A DNA stretch of 64,000 bases from Candidatus Thiodictyon syntrophicum (GCF_002813775.1 NZ_CP020370.1:5233501-5297500); one strand, 5' to 3'; shown: positions 35,239-44,322, counted from the stretch's first letter. The notes: generated by a model from the sequence alone, not told the origin. Numbers and translations are program-made.

Positions 35239-36723
35239 ATGACCGAACCACTCGACCTGAGGGACCCCGCGACCGGCACCGGCGATGCCGAGGGGCTGCG
35301 CACGACGCTCGAGCAGATGCGGCGGCAGACCGAGCACGAGATCGCCCGCCTGAATCGCAAGCTCGCGGAACGCGAGTACGCCATGGAGCAGACCGTGTCC
35401 TCCGCGACCGAGCGGCAGGCCATGCAGCAGGAGCTCGGCACACTGCGCCATTCACTGGGCGATCGGGAAAAGACCCTCGACCGGATCACCCAGGAGTGCC
35501 GCCGACTGGAAAACGACCTGGAGGACCGTCATGTCCAAGTCGACAACCTCCAGCAGGAGGTCCAGCGCAAGGAGGTGTCACTGAAGGCGGCGCAGGATCA
35601 GGTCGCCCGACTGAAACGCCAACTGGCCGAGATCCAGGAGCAGTCGGTCGAGATCTCCGCCATGATCGACCCGCTGGAGTCGCCCAACCGGCTGCCGCTG
35701 CCGCCGGTGCAGCCGGATATACCGGCCGGCCCGGCGCCCCAGGTGATCAGCTTCTCCGCCGGGCTGGTCTCGGGCCTGGCCGTGATCGCCGTCGCCGTGG
35801 TGGTCTTCTGGGGCCGGATCGAACTGCCCCAACTGTGGAGTCCCTCCCCGAGCGTGCCGAGCGCACCGACCACCCCGCCCGAGGAGCCGGACGCCGTGAC
35901 CGCGGTCCCGGCCACGGCACCGACCGACACCCCCGCGGACGCCCCAGTCGTTCCGCTGCCGCCGACCGCGCCCCCCGCCGCGCCCCCCGCCGCGCCCCCG
36001 CCAACCCTGCGTGACCGGCTGCGCGACGGCAGTCTGGGACCGACCATGGTGGTACTGGCCGGCGGCAGCTTCCGGATGGGTCAGAACAGCATGGGGGGCA
36101 GCGACAGCGGACCCGAACACGAGGTGCTGTTGGCGCCCTTCCTGATCGGGGCCTACGAGGTGACCTTTCAACAGTACGACCGCTTCGTGCGCGCCACCGG
36201 CCGCCGCTTCCCCGATGACTTCGGCTGGGGACGCGGCGAGCGCCCGGTGGTCGGCGTCTCCTGGTCCGATGCCCAGAGCTATGCGGACTGGCTGACCCGC
36301 CAGAGCGGCAAGCGTTACCGTCTGCCGAGCGAAGCGGAGTGGGAGTTCGCGGCGCAGGCCGGGATGCGCAGCGCCTATCCCTGGGGTTTCGGCATGGAAC
36401 CCGGGCGCGCCCTGTGCTTCGACTGCGGCAGTCAGTGGGACAATCGCTCCACCGCCCCGGTCGGCAGCTTCGCACCCAACGCCTTCGGGCTCTACGACAC
36501 GGCCGGCAACGCCCTGGAGTGGGTGGCGGATTGCTACGTGAGCGGCTACGACGGCGCCCCGACCGATGGCCGCCCGCGCGGCGACGGGAACTGCGCCAAC
36601 CGCGTCGCCCGGGGCGGCGCCTACAACAAACCGGCACCCTCACTCAAGACGATTGCGCGGGCCAAGTTCGTACCCGAGACCCGATTGAACAGCCTGGGGT
36701 TCCGGGTGGCGCGCGAGCCTTGA
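35239..36723 (+). CDS. Membrane-anchored FGE-sulfatase (SUMF1) domain protein with cytoplasmic coiled coil
   Basis: 494 residues. Residues about 20-145 are a heptad-rich coiled coil (EMRRQTEHEIARLNRKL-type text), 167-191 a membrane segment (ISFSAGLVSGLAVIAVAVVV), 195-260 a Pro/Thr/Ala linker, and 265-494 a formylglycine-generating-enzyme-like domain (VVLAGGSFRMGQNSMGG, YEVTFQQYDRFV, YRLPSEAEWEFAAQAG, GNALEWVADCYVSGYD, LGFRVAREP). True FGEs oxidise a sulfatase Cys; many bacterial relatives are binding or sensor modules. With no signal peptide, the coil is probably cytoplasmic and the FGE domain periplasmic. No sulfatase gene is near. Confidence 0.8.
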   Translation: MTEPLDLRDPATGTGDAEGLRTTLEQMRRQTEHEIARLNRKLAEREYAMEQTVSSATERQAMQQELGTLRHSLGDREKTLDRITQECRRLENDLEDRHVQVDNLQQEVQRKEVSLKAAQDQVARLKRQLAEIQEQSVEISAMIDPLESPNRLPLPPVQPDIPAGPAPQVISFSAGLVSGLAVIAVAVVVFWGRIELPQLWSPSPSVPSAPTTPPEEPDAVTAVPATAPTDTPADAPVVPLPPTAPPAAPPAAPPPTLRDRLRDGSLGPTMVVLAGGSFRMGQNSMGGSDSGPEHEVLLAPFLIGAYEVTFQQYDRFVRATGRRFPDDFGWGRGERPVVGVSWSDAQSYADWLTRQSGKRYRLPSEAEWEFAAQAGMRSAYPWGFGMEPGRALCFDCGSQWDNRSTAPVGSFAPNAFGLYDTAGNALEWVADCYVSGYDGAPTDGRPRGDGNCANRVARGGAYNKPAPSLKTIARAKFVPETRLNSLGFRVAREP

Positions 36724-36737
36724 GCCGGGGCAGACCT

Positions 36738-36898
<161 letters not shown>

Positions 36899-36938
36899 AG
36901 TGGCGCTCCGGCCAGTCCCTGAACGCGCGACCTGGGGC

Positions 36939-37898
36939 ATGAAATTGAACCAATTACCTCCGATTGAGCCAGCCCCCAGCCCCGGGAATGAAACCCGGCG
37001 CCGCATCCTGGGTGTCGGCGTCGCCACCCTCGACCTGATCAATACAGTCGACGCCTACCCGGCCGAGGACGCCGAAGTCCGCGCCACCGGGCAGCGGCAG
37101 GCGCGCGGCGGCAACTGCGCCAACACCCTGACCCTGCTCGCCGACCTGGGCCACGCCTGCACCTGGGCCGGCACCCTGGCCGAGGACCCGGGCGCCGACC
37201 TCATCCACGCGGATCTCAGCGCCCACGGCATCGACTGCACCCACGCCGTCCGCGGCCCCGGCGGCACCAGCCCCAGTTCCTACATCACCCTGAGCCAGGC
37301 CACCGGCAGCCGCACCATCGTCCACTACCGCAACCTGCCGGATCTGAGCGCCGCCGCCTTCGCGCGCATCCCGCTCCGGCGCTTCGACTGGGTCCACTTC
37401 GAGGGCCGCAACCCCGACGAGACCCGCCGGATGCTGGAGCGCTGCCGCCGCGAGGCCCCAAAGCTCCCGATCTCACTGGAACTCGAGAAGCCCCGCCCCG
37501 GGATCGAGGCCCTGTTGCGCGGGCCCGACCTGCTCCTGATCGCCCGCGCCTTCGCCCCGGCCGATGGCGGACCGGGCACCGCCGCCGACCCCGGGGCCTG
37601 GCTCACCGCCCTACTCCCACGCACCGATGCCCGGGTCCTGGTGCTCGGCTGGGGCGCACAAGGCGCCTGGCTGCTGGAGCGCGGCGGCGTCCCGCGGTTG
37701 GTGCCGGCGCAACCGCCTGACCGGGTGGTCGACACCCTGGGCGCCGGGGACACCCTCAATGCCGGGATGATCGATGGGCTGGTGCGCGGACTCAAGGCCG
37801 CGGATGCCTTGGCGCAAGCCGTCGCCTTGGCGGGGCTCAAGTGCGGACGGACGGGTTTCGACGGATTAGCGGCAGCGGCACGGGCGCGGGGCCTGTAG
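36939..37898 (+). CDS. PfkB-family sugar kinase, ketohexokinase-like
   Basis: 319 residues of the ribokinase superfamily. Seen are LGVGVATLDLINTVDAYPAE, the Gly-Gly substrate motif ARGGNCANTLTLLADLG and the catalytic DTLGAGDTLNAGMIDGLV near the end. The phrase WVHFEGRNPDETRRMLE is typical of the ketohexokinase branch, which phosphorylates fructose or a related ketose at C1. The ATG at 36939 is preferred over upstream starts that lie in the repeat. No other sugar gene is adjacent. Substrate is inferred. Confidence 0.85.
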   Translation: MKLNQLPPIEPAPSPGNETRRRILGVGVATLDLINTVDAYPAEDAEVRATGQRQARGGNCANTLTLLADLGHACTWAGTLAEDPGADLIHADLSAHGIDCTHAVRGPGGTSPSSYITLSQATGSRTIVHYRNLPDLSAAAFARIPLRRFDWVHFEGRNPDETRRMLERCRREAPKLPISLELEKPRPGIEALLRGPDLLLIARAFAPADGGPGTAADPGAWLTALLPRTDARVLVLGWGAQGAWLLERGGVPRLVPAQPPDRVVDTLGAGDTLNAGMIDGLVRGLKAADALAQAVALAGLKCGRTGFDGLAAAARARGL

Positions 37899-38005
37899 GG
37901 TGCGCCGCGCGCACCCGGGCCGCATCGAGGCCCCGTCTCCAGGCGCGGTGCGCATCCGCGACCCGGTCGGCCGCCCGGGCGTCGGGTGCGCACGGCGCAC
38001 CCTAC
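37895..38005. repeat. GTAGGGTGCGCCGCGCGCAC inverted repeat, copy 2
   Basis: Arms at 37895-37915 and 37984-38005 pair as in 23419-23512. It separates the convergent ends of the PfkB gene and the large ATPase gene and could serve as a bidirectional terminator. Confidence 0.8.
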
Positions 38006-38012
38006 GTCGGCC

Positions 38013-41000
38013 TCACCGCTTTGAACGCCCGCCCCGGTCCGCGCGCCCTTCCGGTTCCGCCGGAGCCCAGATGCGGCGAATCGCAATCGCCAGGTCGGGG
38101 TCGCAGCGTTGCAGGAAGGCGGCCTTGTCCGGCGCGGCGTGGTAGGCGGCGAAGGTGCGCAGGCGCGCGGCCTCCTCCGCGCTTTCCGGGCCGAAGACCG
38201 CGGGAATCAGGTCGGCGATGTCACCGAGGAGGCCCGGGTCGTCGCAGGCCCCAACCAGGCCGTCGAACAGATCGTGCCCGCGGATGGCTCCAGGATCGGA
38301 TCCTGCTTCAAACCATAGCGACGGGATCGCCGCCATGACCTGTGCAATCGTCGGCAGGTCCCGGGCGACGGCGGCGAAGGCCGCGGCGCGGCCCTGTGCC
38401 TTGGCTTGCACAGCCCAGACTGGCCCGACTTGACCGAAGGCCCGCCAGACCCGGGCGTTCTTGAACTGTTCACGATGAGTTTCGATCAGCACCGCCAACT
38501 CGGGCCAGAGACGGGCCTGGGTCGTTGCGGCCATGATGTCACTTACGTGGGGGGACAACCACCGTGGGTCCCCCGCTGAGAGCGTCAGTGCCGCTGCCAG
38601 GTGTTTCACGAGGTCCGGGGCCGGGGTCTCGGCAGCGATCTTAAAGAAGACTCGACGCGACCGCTGTTGCTGGGTCGTATCCGCACTCTCGTCTGCCGTG
38701 CGGATTGCGGCGCGGGCACATTCGAGGGCGTCAGTATAGCGGGCCAGCTTCCACGTAGACCAAGCGTTGAGACAGAGGATCTCCGCTTGTCTACTGATAT
38801 TGCCGGCCTGCTCGGCCAACGGAGCAGCCCGATTCAGGGTGGCAATGGCTTCCTCATGACGGCCAAGCAAGCCAAGGCTCCAGCCCGTCTGCATTTGTAT
38901 AAGGGCCTGAACGTTAATATCGCCAGCCTGTTCGGCTAGCTTGGCTGCCTGTTCAAGTGTAGAAAGTGCTTCTTGATGTTGCCCTAGCCTCCCAAGTATC
39001 CAGCCCTTCAGACGTAGGGTCTCCCCCTGCCTCCGGACGTCACCGGATTCTTCAGCAAGCTGGAACGCCTGATCAAGGCCGAGAATAGCATCTTGGGGAC
39101 GGCCAAGCTCCCGTAAGGCGTATGCCTTATAGTTCAGAATCCCGGCTTGTGCTGGTAAGTCATCATCCTGTTGGGCGAGCTTGTACGCTTGATCAAGGAC
39201 GTCCAGGGCCTCGTCTTGGCGGTCCAACCGGCCGAGATATAACCCTTTATATCTCAATGCGGTCGCTTGTTCTGTCACACGGCCGATGGCCCCCGCCTCG
39301 CATGATGCCTCGTCGGCGAAGGCGATTGCGTCCGCGTGATGCCCGCTATTCCCAGCGGCCCAGGCACGGCACAAGAGCCCCCGTATCTTCACAAGCCGAT
39401 ACCTAGCGGTACTGGCCAGTCCGCCGGCCTGCTCCGCGAGCGCAACCGCCAGACGCCGGTCGTGCCGACGCCATTCAGCAAAGAAATATCGTTGGTGTAA
39501 CAACAGAATTCCGGCATCTGGGTCAACGTCAACTGCGGTTCTGGATTGCGCCTCCTGCAATAGTCTGTCGGCTTCGGCATCGTGATCGCAGCGCGAGGCA
39601 GCGAGTGCATGGAGACCGGCCGCCGCGGCACGCGCGAGGGGCTCCTGGGCCTTAACCCTGGACCAATAGACATAGGCGTCCTCCGGACGATCGCGAAGCT
39701 GTTCGCGCAGCACCTCCATCTCAGCGGCAGCGACATTGGCACACATGAACAGAAGGCAGGGTTCGTGTCTCCGGTCCTGGTCCCGGTAGCCGCAGTGGCC
39801 CGGGGACTCGCCCGTTTGCTTGTGCCACAGGTCGATATAGAGTCGTGCCTCCCTGGGTTCGCCAGCGCGCAGGTGTCGCAGAGCCAGATCCGCCTTTTCA
39901 TCGGCGGTGAAAAAGGTCTCCAGCAGTTCGGCAATCCGCGCCAGCGCATTGGCCTGTGAGCCGTCGCCATAGCGGCGCCGGTAGAAGTGGACGAAGAGCC
40001 GGTCACGGACCCGGTAGAGTTGGCTCGCGCCGCCCTTCTCGCGCTCCGCGAGCAGCAATCGCCCTTCGTTGAGATAGCCGAAGGCGTCGGCGATCTGGTT
40101 CTGGCGCTGGTTGACCCGCGCGGCCAGTTCGCTCTGGGAGCATGGCTCACCCTGGCGGATCAGTGCGTCCAGCAGCCCGGTCGCGGCTGGCGGCAGGTCG
40201 TCCAGACGGCGGCGATAATAGTCGGCCAATTGGTCGCTCAGCGCATCCAGGGTCTCAGCGATGGTGCGTGCGTCCGGGGAGACCAGGACCTCCCCGAGCA
40301 ATTGGGTGAGTCTCGGATTGCCGCCGATGAAGGCGGCGATGGCGCGGGCACGGGCGGTTTCGGCGGCGGTCAGGGGTGGGGCCTGCTCCAACTCGCGGCG
40401 GCGGTTGAAATAGTCGATGCAGGTATCGCTGGTCCAGGGGGTGAGTTCAATGGTCTTAAAGGCCTGGAACAGGGGGCGCTCGTAGTCCATGTCGACGGTC
40501 CCGGTGGCCGTCACCAGCAACATGAGGCGGGACTGGGGCCTGCTCATTAATTGGCGCAGGCGCTCCTCGGCACAGCGCTGCTCGGCGGCGATCCGGGTCT
40601 TGCCGTCCTTGCCGGCGCCGAACAGGGTCTTGGACAGGCCGTCGAAGTTCTCGATAGCGGCGACCAGCAGGCCGCGACCTGGGCCGAAGCGGCGGTCCAG
40701 CGCCGCGTTCAGTGTCTCAAGTGCCTCCTCCCAGGCGACTTGGGGGGCACGCGGGTCGTAGGCGTAGGAGAAGGTGCTTCCCAGACCCTCGAGGCTCGCG
40801 GCCAGCGCCTCGATGAGCCTGGCCTCGGAGCGGATGTTGTATTGCTCCTCCGGCAACAGGGCGACTACGACCGGGGCGCCTGCGGCCGCGGCAAGTGACT
40901 CCGCCTCCAACTGCACGAGCCGCATGAGGAATGACTTGCCGGACCCGCGCTCGCCGTAGACCACCAGGTGCTGCGGGCTGACACCGGGGTTGCCCAGGGC

Positions 41001-41120
41001 CTGGCGGATGGCGGCCGTGATGTCGGCCAGTTCCCGCTCGCGCCCGGTGGCGAGCGCCCGTACCACCTCGGGACGCATCCGGTGGGTGTTGAAGGTCTCG
41101 ACGATGGGCCGCCCGGCCAT
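38013..41120 (-). CDS. Large AAA/STAND ATPase with TPR domain, putative defence or signalling protein
   Basis: 1035 residues from the ATG at 41120. An Orc1/Cdc6-like AAA module has Walker A GERGSGKS (56-63) and, in place of a canonical DE, IENFD (156-160). A winged-helix-like part follows (SELAARVNQRQNQIADAFGY, then LFVHFYRRRYG). Residues about 600-810 are 40-residue TPR units (ALDVLDQAYKLAQQ, AILGLDQAFQLAEE, ALSTLEQAAKLAEQ). Base composition in the TPR part is lower in GC than around it, hinting at transfer. Its start lies two bases past the stop of a second AAA gene, so they form an operon. Function is unknown; the layout resembles NTPase-TPR immune sensors. Confidence 0.75.
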   Translation of the reverse strand: MAGRPIVETFNTHRMRPEVVRALATGRERELADITAAIRQALGNPGVSPQHLVVYGERGSGKSFLMRLVQLEAESLAAAAGAPVVVALLPEEQYNIRSEARLIEALAASLEGLGSTFSYAYDPRAPQVAWEEALETLNAALDRRFGPGRGLLVAAIENFDGLSKTLFGAGKDGKTRIAAEQRCAEERLRQLMSRPQSRLMLLVTATGTVDMDYERPLFQAFKTIELTPWTSDTCIDYFNRRRELEQAPPLTAAETARARAIAAFIGGNPRLTQLLGEVLVSPDARTIAETLDALSDQLADYYRRRLDDLPPAATGLLDALIRQGEPCSQSELAARVNQRQNQIADAFGYLNEGRLLLAEREKGGASQLYRVRDRLFVHFYRRRYGDGSQANALARIAELLETFFTADEKADLALRHLRAGEPREARLYIDLWHKQTGESPGHCGYRDQDRRHEPCLLFMCANVAAAEMEVLREQLRDRPEDAYVYWSRVKAQEPLARAAAAGLHALAASRCDHDAEADRLLQEAQSRTAVDVDPDAGILLLHQRYFFAEWRRHDRRLAVALAEQAGGLASTARYRLVKIRGLLCRAWAAGNSGHHADAIAFADEASCEAGAIGRVTEQATALRYKGLYLGRLDRQDEALDVLDQAYKLAQQDDDLPAQAGILNYKAYALRELGRPQDAILGLDQAFQLAEESGDVRRQGETLRLKGWILGRLGQHQEALSTLEQAAKLAEQAGDINVQALIQMQTGWSLGLLGRHEEAIATLNRAAPLAEQAGNISRQAEILCLNAWSTWKLARYTDALECARAAIRTADESADTTQQQRSRRVFFKIAAETPAPDLVKHLAAALTLSAGDPRWLSPHVSDIMAATTQARLWPELAVLIETHREQFKNARVWRAFGQVGPVWAVQAKAQGRAAAFAAVARDLPTIAQVMAAIPSLWFEAGSDPGAIRGHDLFDGLVGACDDPGLLGDIADLIPAVFGPESAEEAARLRTFAAYHAAPDKAAFLQRCDPDLAIAIRRIWAPAEPEGRADRGGRSKR

Positions 41121-41122
41121 GG

Positions 41123-42412
41123 TCAGCGGCCCCCACGGCGGCGGATGCGCCAAGCCCTGACCAGGGGCGAGGCGGCTCGCCAGAGCTGACTGCCGTCACG
41201 CGCCACCCGCACATCGATGAAGCCGTCCTCGCGGAGCATTTCCAGCGCATCGCCGAGGTCTGCCTCGTCGAGTGGGGGATTTTCCGCGGTCGGTTCGTCC
41301 AAGGACGGCGGCAGGTCCGCACCGATGTGCCGACGGATCTCGTCGCGGGAGATCGGTGCGGCAGCGGCCAGCACGACCTCGCAGATCAGCGGAATCGTCT
41401 TGGCCAAGGGCTCGCCGATGGCCCGGTAGAGCTTGATGCGCCGGTCGAACTGCTCAAAGAAGGTCTTGTCCAGTTCGGGACGGACCTTGTCGGCGAAGAG
41501 GTCCGCGATGCGCTCGAGGGCCGCCGCCGCGCCGCCGATGGTCAGGACTTGGAACGCCTTCTGGAGCATGGCCGGATAATAGGCGGCACTCTCGTCCAAC
41601 ACCGCCTGGGTATGGACCGGACTCCAGCCACGGGTCTGACCGCCGGCGGCCAGGGCGTTGACGAAGGCGGCGGCCTCGTCCGCAGTGCCAAGCGGCGGGA
41701 CCGACAGTGTAGTCAGGTCATTGAGATGGTTCATGTCGAGCCGGTATTCGCGCCCCAGGCCGACCAAGCCGATGGAGCCGATGAGCAACATGCCCATGCC
41801 GGAATCGCGCCAGCGCCGTAACGCGGCGAACAGTTGGTCGATCCGCTGGCGCCCCTTGGCCTCGTCCCCTTCCAGGATGCGGCGACACAACCAGGGCAAC
41901 TCATCGACGAACAAGAGGATGCGGCCCTGCGCTGCGTTGTCGGCGGCGGCCGGGCCCGCGGCGAGCGCCCGCTCGATGGCAACAGCGATGGTGTTGAAAT
42001 AGGCATTGACATCGCCGAGACCCTCGCGGTTTTGCTGCCGAAGGGCCTCCCGGGCGACCGCCGCGATGTTGCCGTCCCCTCCGATCGCCTGCAGGACCCG
42101 GTCGCCCCAACCCTTGGCGGGTAAACTGGCGAACAGGCGCATCAACAGATCCGCCTCGGAAACCAGGCCCTGGGTGTCGATCTCGACGACGGTGAGCCCC
42201 TGCGTCCGCAAGCGCTCGGCACAGGCCACCGCCTCCGTCGACTTGCCCATACGGCGCAGGCCGAACAGCTTGGCCCCGTTGCCGCCCAGCAGCACAGAGT
42301 CGAACTCGGCCCCGATCTCCGGGCGGGAGAAGCGCTGACGGCCGCGTACGGTGGAACCGTAGTGGGGCTCAACGGCGGCGGGATGGTCGTCTTTGGGGAT
42401 CGGATGGGTCAC
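41123..42412 (-). CDS. AAA ATPase with C-terminal winged helix, first gene of the ATPase pair
   Basis: 429 residues. Walker A is GLRRMGKST (51-59) and Walker B is ILLFVDE (165-171), in the archaeal-type/COG1672-like ATPase style, followed by a sensor region (MGMLLIGSIGLVGLGREYRL) and a C-terminal winged-helix-like part ending LVRAWRIRRRGGR. No effector domain is seen. An AT-rich stretch just upstream (42425-42500) probably holds the promoter. Together with the TPR-ATPase downstream it would give two different NTPases acting in one complex. No family name recognised for the pair. Confidence 0.72.
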   Translation of the reverse strand: MTHPIPKDDHPAAVEPHYGSTVRGRQRFSRPEIGAEFDSVLLGGNGAKLFGLRRMGKSTEAVACAERLRTQGLTVVEIDTQGLVSEADLLMRLFASLPAKGWGDRVLQAIGGDGNIAAVAREALRQQNREGLGDVNAYFNTIAVAIERALAAGPAAADNAAQGRILLFVDELPWLCRRILEGDEAKGRQRIDQLFAALRRWRDSGMGMLLIGSIGLVGLGREYRLDMNHLNDLTTLSVPPLGTADEAAAFVNALAAGGQTRGWSPVHTQAVLDESAAYYPAMLQKAFQVLTIGGAAAALERIADLFADKVRPELDKTFFEQFDRRIKLYRAIGEPLAKTIPLICEVVLAAAAPISRDEIRRHIGADLPPSLDEPTAENPPLDEADLGDALEMLREDGFIDVRVARDGSQLWRAASPLVRAWRIRRRGGR

Positions 42413-42490
42413 GGCGGCCTCGCTATATCGGAACTACCAGATATCGTAATTTCACTATAACCTTCGTCCCGCTATCACGCAAGGTAGATA

Positions 42491-42632
42491 TCATGATTTT
42501 CCTATATGTACGAAGAGCAGGCGGGGTGTGTCGCGGCCATTTTCCGAGAGGGCAATGGGGTGGATCGCCTGACCGGTCTCGAGAATCAGGTCGTAGGCGG
42601 CGTCCGCCAGTTTGCTTGTGTCCGCGCAGGTC
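42491..42632 (-). pseudogene. Possible remnant of an MNT nucleotidyltransferase (C-terminal part)
   Basis: Minus-strand codons read SKLADAAYDLILETGQAIHP followed by IALSEN and a stop at 42491. This resembles the C-terminal third of MNT-type nucleotidyltransferases (leu-ala-asp-x-ala-tyr-asp ... leu-glu-thr-gly ... pro-ile). The catalytic GSx10DxD part is absent; upstream sequence is repeat DNA. Tentative. Confidence 0.35.
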
Positions 42633-42708
42633 GCTTGCAGTTCTGTTCGGCAGCGCGTGCCGACGCGCTGGTCAGGCTTGCGAGGTCCACGGCAACTCGC
42701 GAGGTCGC

Positions 42709-42732
42709 GTCGCGGCTGAAGCCGCTCCCACC
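42709..42732. repeat. GTCGCGGCTGAAGCCGCTCC palindrome
   Basis: Same palindrome as 44087-44109 and, inverted, 8873-8900. Confidence 0.75.
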
Positions 42733-42798
42733 GGGTGCCGGCCGCGCCGCGGGGATTGGCCGACACCGCACATGCCCGGTCGAGAGGCCGGCCGGCGA

Positions 42799-43320
42799 TC
42801 ACTCCTTGCGCCTGATGAGGGTTCCGTCGATGCGCTGCCGGGTTCGTCCCGCGACGTCCGTGCGCTGCAGTGTCCACTCCAATCGATCGGGGGAGACCCA
42901 ACGATCCTCGATGACAAACGCGCTGTCCGCCGTCTTGCCCTGCCAGCGCAGGATCGCGCCCCGCGGGTCCCAGTGCCCCTGCGCCTCGTGACGGTAGCCC
43001 TCGGAGTCGAACAGCCATTGCCGGTAGACACCGGCCTCGACATCATAGGTCATGACCTGAAGATCGGACCGACCCGCGGGAATGGAGTGAGTACGGAATT
43101 CGACATAGCGGCCGTCCAGCGTTGGCTGACCAATCCCCTCACCCCGAGTGAGAACCTCTTGAGCAGGCGCACCCTCCTTACGGATGCGGGTCTGTGTTTC
43201 CCAACTGCCCGCAAAGCGCTGCAGGACCGCTGATGCCGCGGACGCTGTATCCTGCGCCACGGCAATTACCGGAAGCATGGCAAGCCACATCAGCATCGCG
43301 CGTAGCAGATAGGGTGACAT
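42799..43320 (-). CDS. DUF1579-like secreted protein
   Basis: 173 residues with a signal peptide (YLLRAMLMWLAMLPVIAVAQ). The mature part has LQRFAGSWETQTRIR, a lipocalin-like first strand, then YVEFRTHSIPAGRSDLQVMT, WLFDSEGYRHEAQGHWDP and the ending LEWTLQRTDVAGRTRQRIDG, consistent with DUF1579-type beta-barrel proteins. The chosen ATG at 43320 lies only two bases from a perfect long hairpin, so the ribosome binding site has been replaced; an internal ATG (43296 or 43290) could be used instead, though this would shorten the signal. Confidence 0.65.
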   Translation of the reverse strand: MSPYLLRAMLMWLAMLPVIAVAQDTASAASAVLQRFAGSWETQTRIRKEGAPAQEVLTRGEGIGQPTLDGRYVEFRTHSIPAGRSDLQVMTYDVEAGVYRQWLFDSEGYRHEAQGHWDPRGAILRWQGKTADSAFVIEDRWVSPDRLEWTLQRTDVAGRTRQRIDGTLIRRKE

Positions 43321-43322
43321 GC

Positions 43323-43417
43323 GTCGCGGCCTGGGGGCCGCTCCTACGGCGTAGGAGCGGCCCCCAGGCCGCGACGGGTTGCCGCAAGGGCGTGTGGCCG
43401 GAGTGAGGATCAAGGCC
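43323..43417. repeat. Perfect 25-base-arm hairpin plus GGCCGGAGTGAGGATCAAGG tail
   Basis: GTCGCGGCCTGGGGGCCGCT plus CCTAC, loop GGC, and the exact complement (43323-43375). The tail to 43417 matches the right part of the composite repeat at 13120-13179. Confidence 0.88.
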
Positions 43418-43425
43418 GCCGACTG

Positions 43426-44004
43426 CTATTTCGCTGCCGCCGGCGGCACCGTTTTCTCAATATCACCCAGGTGCCCAGTCCATCCGTCCAGGCAGGCCTC
43501 CCAGGCGCCCCGCCGGCATGATGACTGGTGTTCCCGCCGCAGCGCAAAGACGTGTTGCTTCGGGATCCCGGCCGCGGCATAGGCGGTAAAGTCGGTGGAC
43601 GAGTCCCCATAGGCATACTCTGGCTGCCAGCCCTGTGCACGCAACTGCTGCAGCATGCGCGTCTTGAACCGATCGTGATGCCGGGCATCCGCCCTGGTCT
43701 CTTCGACCAGGACCAAACCTTGGGGGAACTGATGATCCTTCAGCCAGTGACGGGTCGCGGAGTCAAAGTGACGATTACGGGCACTGAGATAAATGATCTT
43801 ATAGCCCTTGTCAGCGAACAACCGGACGGCGCGGGCGGCGTCCGGGCGCGCCTCCAGGAACTCCAGCGGGCGGGGCGTGAGGGTCCCGTCGATATCGAAT
43901 ACGACGGCAGGTGTCGGCGCCGTGCCGACATCCGGGGTCACCGCCGGTGCCGGCGCACAAACGCCGCACAGCATGAGCACCAATACAACTCGGGAAATTC
44001 GCAT
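43426..44004 (-). CDS. Secreted HAD phosphatase, LNS2/lipin-like
   Basis: 192 residues with a signal peptide (VVLVLMLCGVCAPAPAV). The HAD motif I is VVFDIDGTLTPRP (two Asp), motif II-like IIYLSARNRHF, a Lys in HHDRFKTRMLQQL and the acidic motif in YAYGDSSTDFTAYAAAGIP. The order matches the LNS2 (lipin/Smp2) domain of secreted or periplasmic phosphatases, possibly acting on phosphatidate. Cysteines in SSCRRGAWEACLDG may pair. Substrate is inferred from fold only. Confidence 0.78.
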   Translation of the reverse strand: MRISRVVLVLMLCGVCAPAPAVTPDVGTAPTPAVVFDIDGTLTPRPLEFLEARPDAARAVRLFADKGYKIIYLSARNRHFDSATRHWLKDHQFPQGLVLVEETRADARHHDRFKTRMLQQLRAQGWQPEYAYGDSSTDFTAYAAAGIPKQHVFALRREHQSSCRRGAWEACLDGWTGHLGDIEKTVPPAAAK

Positions 44005-44322
44005 TCTGTATCTCCTGTTCTGGTCGCTGCAGGGCGCGCGTGGAGCGGCCTGCGCCGCGGCGGGGCCAGGGCCGCTTGCGCGGCCCGTCGCGGCTGAAGC
44101 CGCTCCCACAGCCTCGCTGCGCGACTTTCGCGAGCCGGACGGGCGCGCCGCGGGCGCGCGGGGAATTCTGCACAGTTTCGTCCTACCGCCACGCGGATCG
44201 CGGCCCCTCACCGCAAGCGCAAGAGGGGAGCAACGGGTTACGATGGGCACCATCGTACAGTCGCGAACGGCAGTGCCGCGAAAAGGTGACCGGGGCTGCC
44301 GCTTAACACGGGGATCGAGGTC
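44005..44322. other. Gene-free divergent interval
   Basis: Between the divergent HAD and DjlA-like genes I see only the palindrome at 44087-44109, a GCGCCGCGGGCGCGC stretch near 44149 and a small GATGGGCACCATC palindrome at 44241. No promoter could be set with confidence. Confidence 0.5.
44087..44109. repeat. GTCGCGGCTGAAGCCGCTCC palindrome, second copy
   Basis: Nearly the same 23 bases as 42709-42732. Confidence 0.75.

Larger units (their letters stand above)
42413..42798. other. Interval with AT-rich promoter zone and decayed fragments
   Basis: The part at 42425-42510 (CTATATCGG, CACTATAACC, TCCTATATG) is unusually AT-rich for this genome and probably carries the promoter of the ATPase pair. 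A possible nucleotidyltransferase fragment (42491-42632, minus strand) and a GTCGCGGCTGAAGCCGCTCC palindrome (42709-42732) follow. Confidence 0.5.

Noticed and set aside
41327-41821. Plus-strand open frames opposite the AAA ATPase genes
   Set aside because: Antisense shadows of genes with Walker motifs; no family features.
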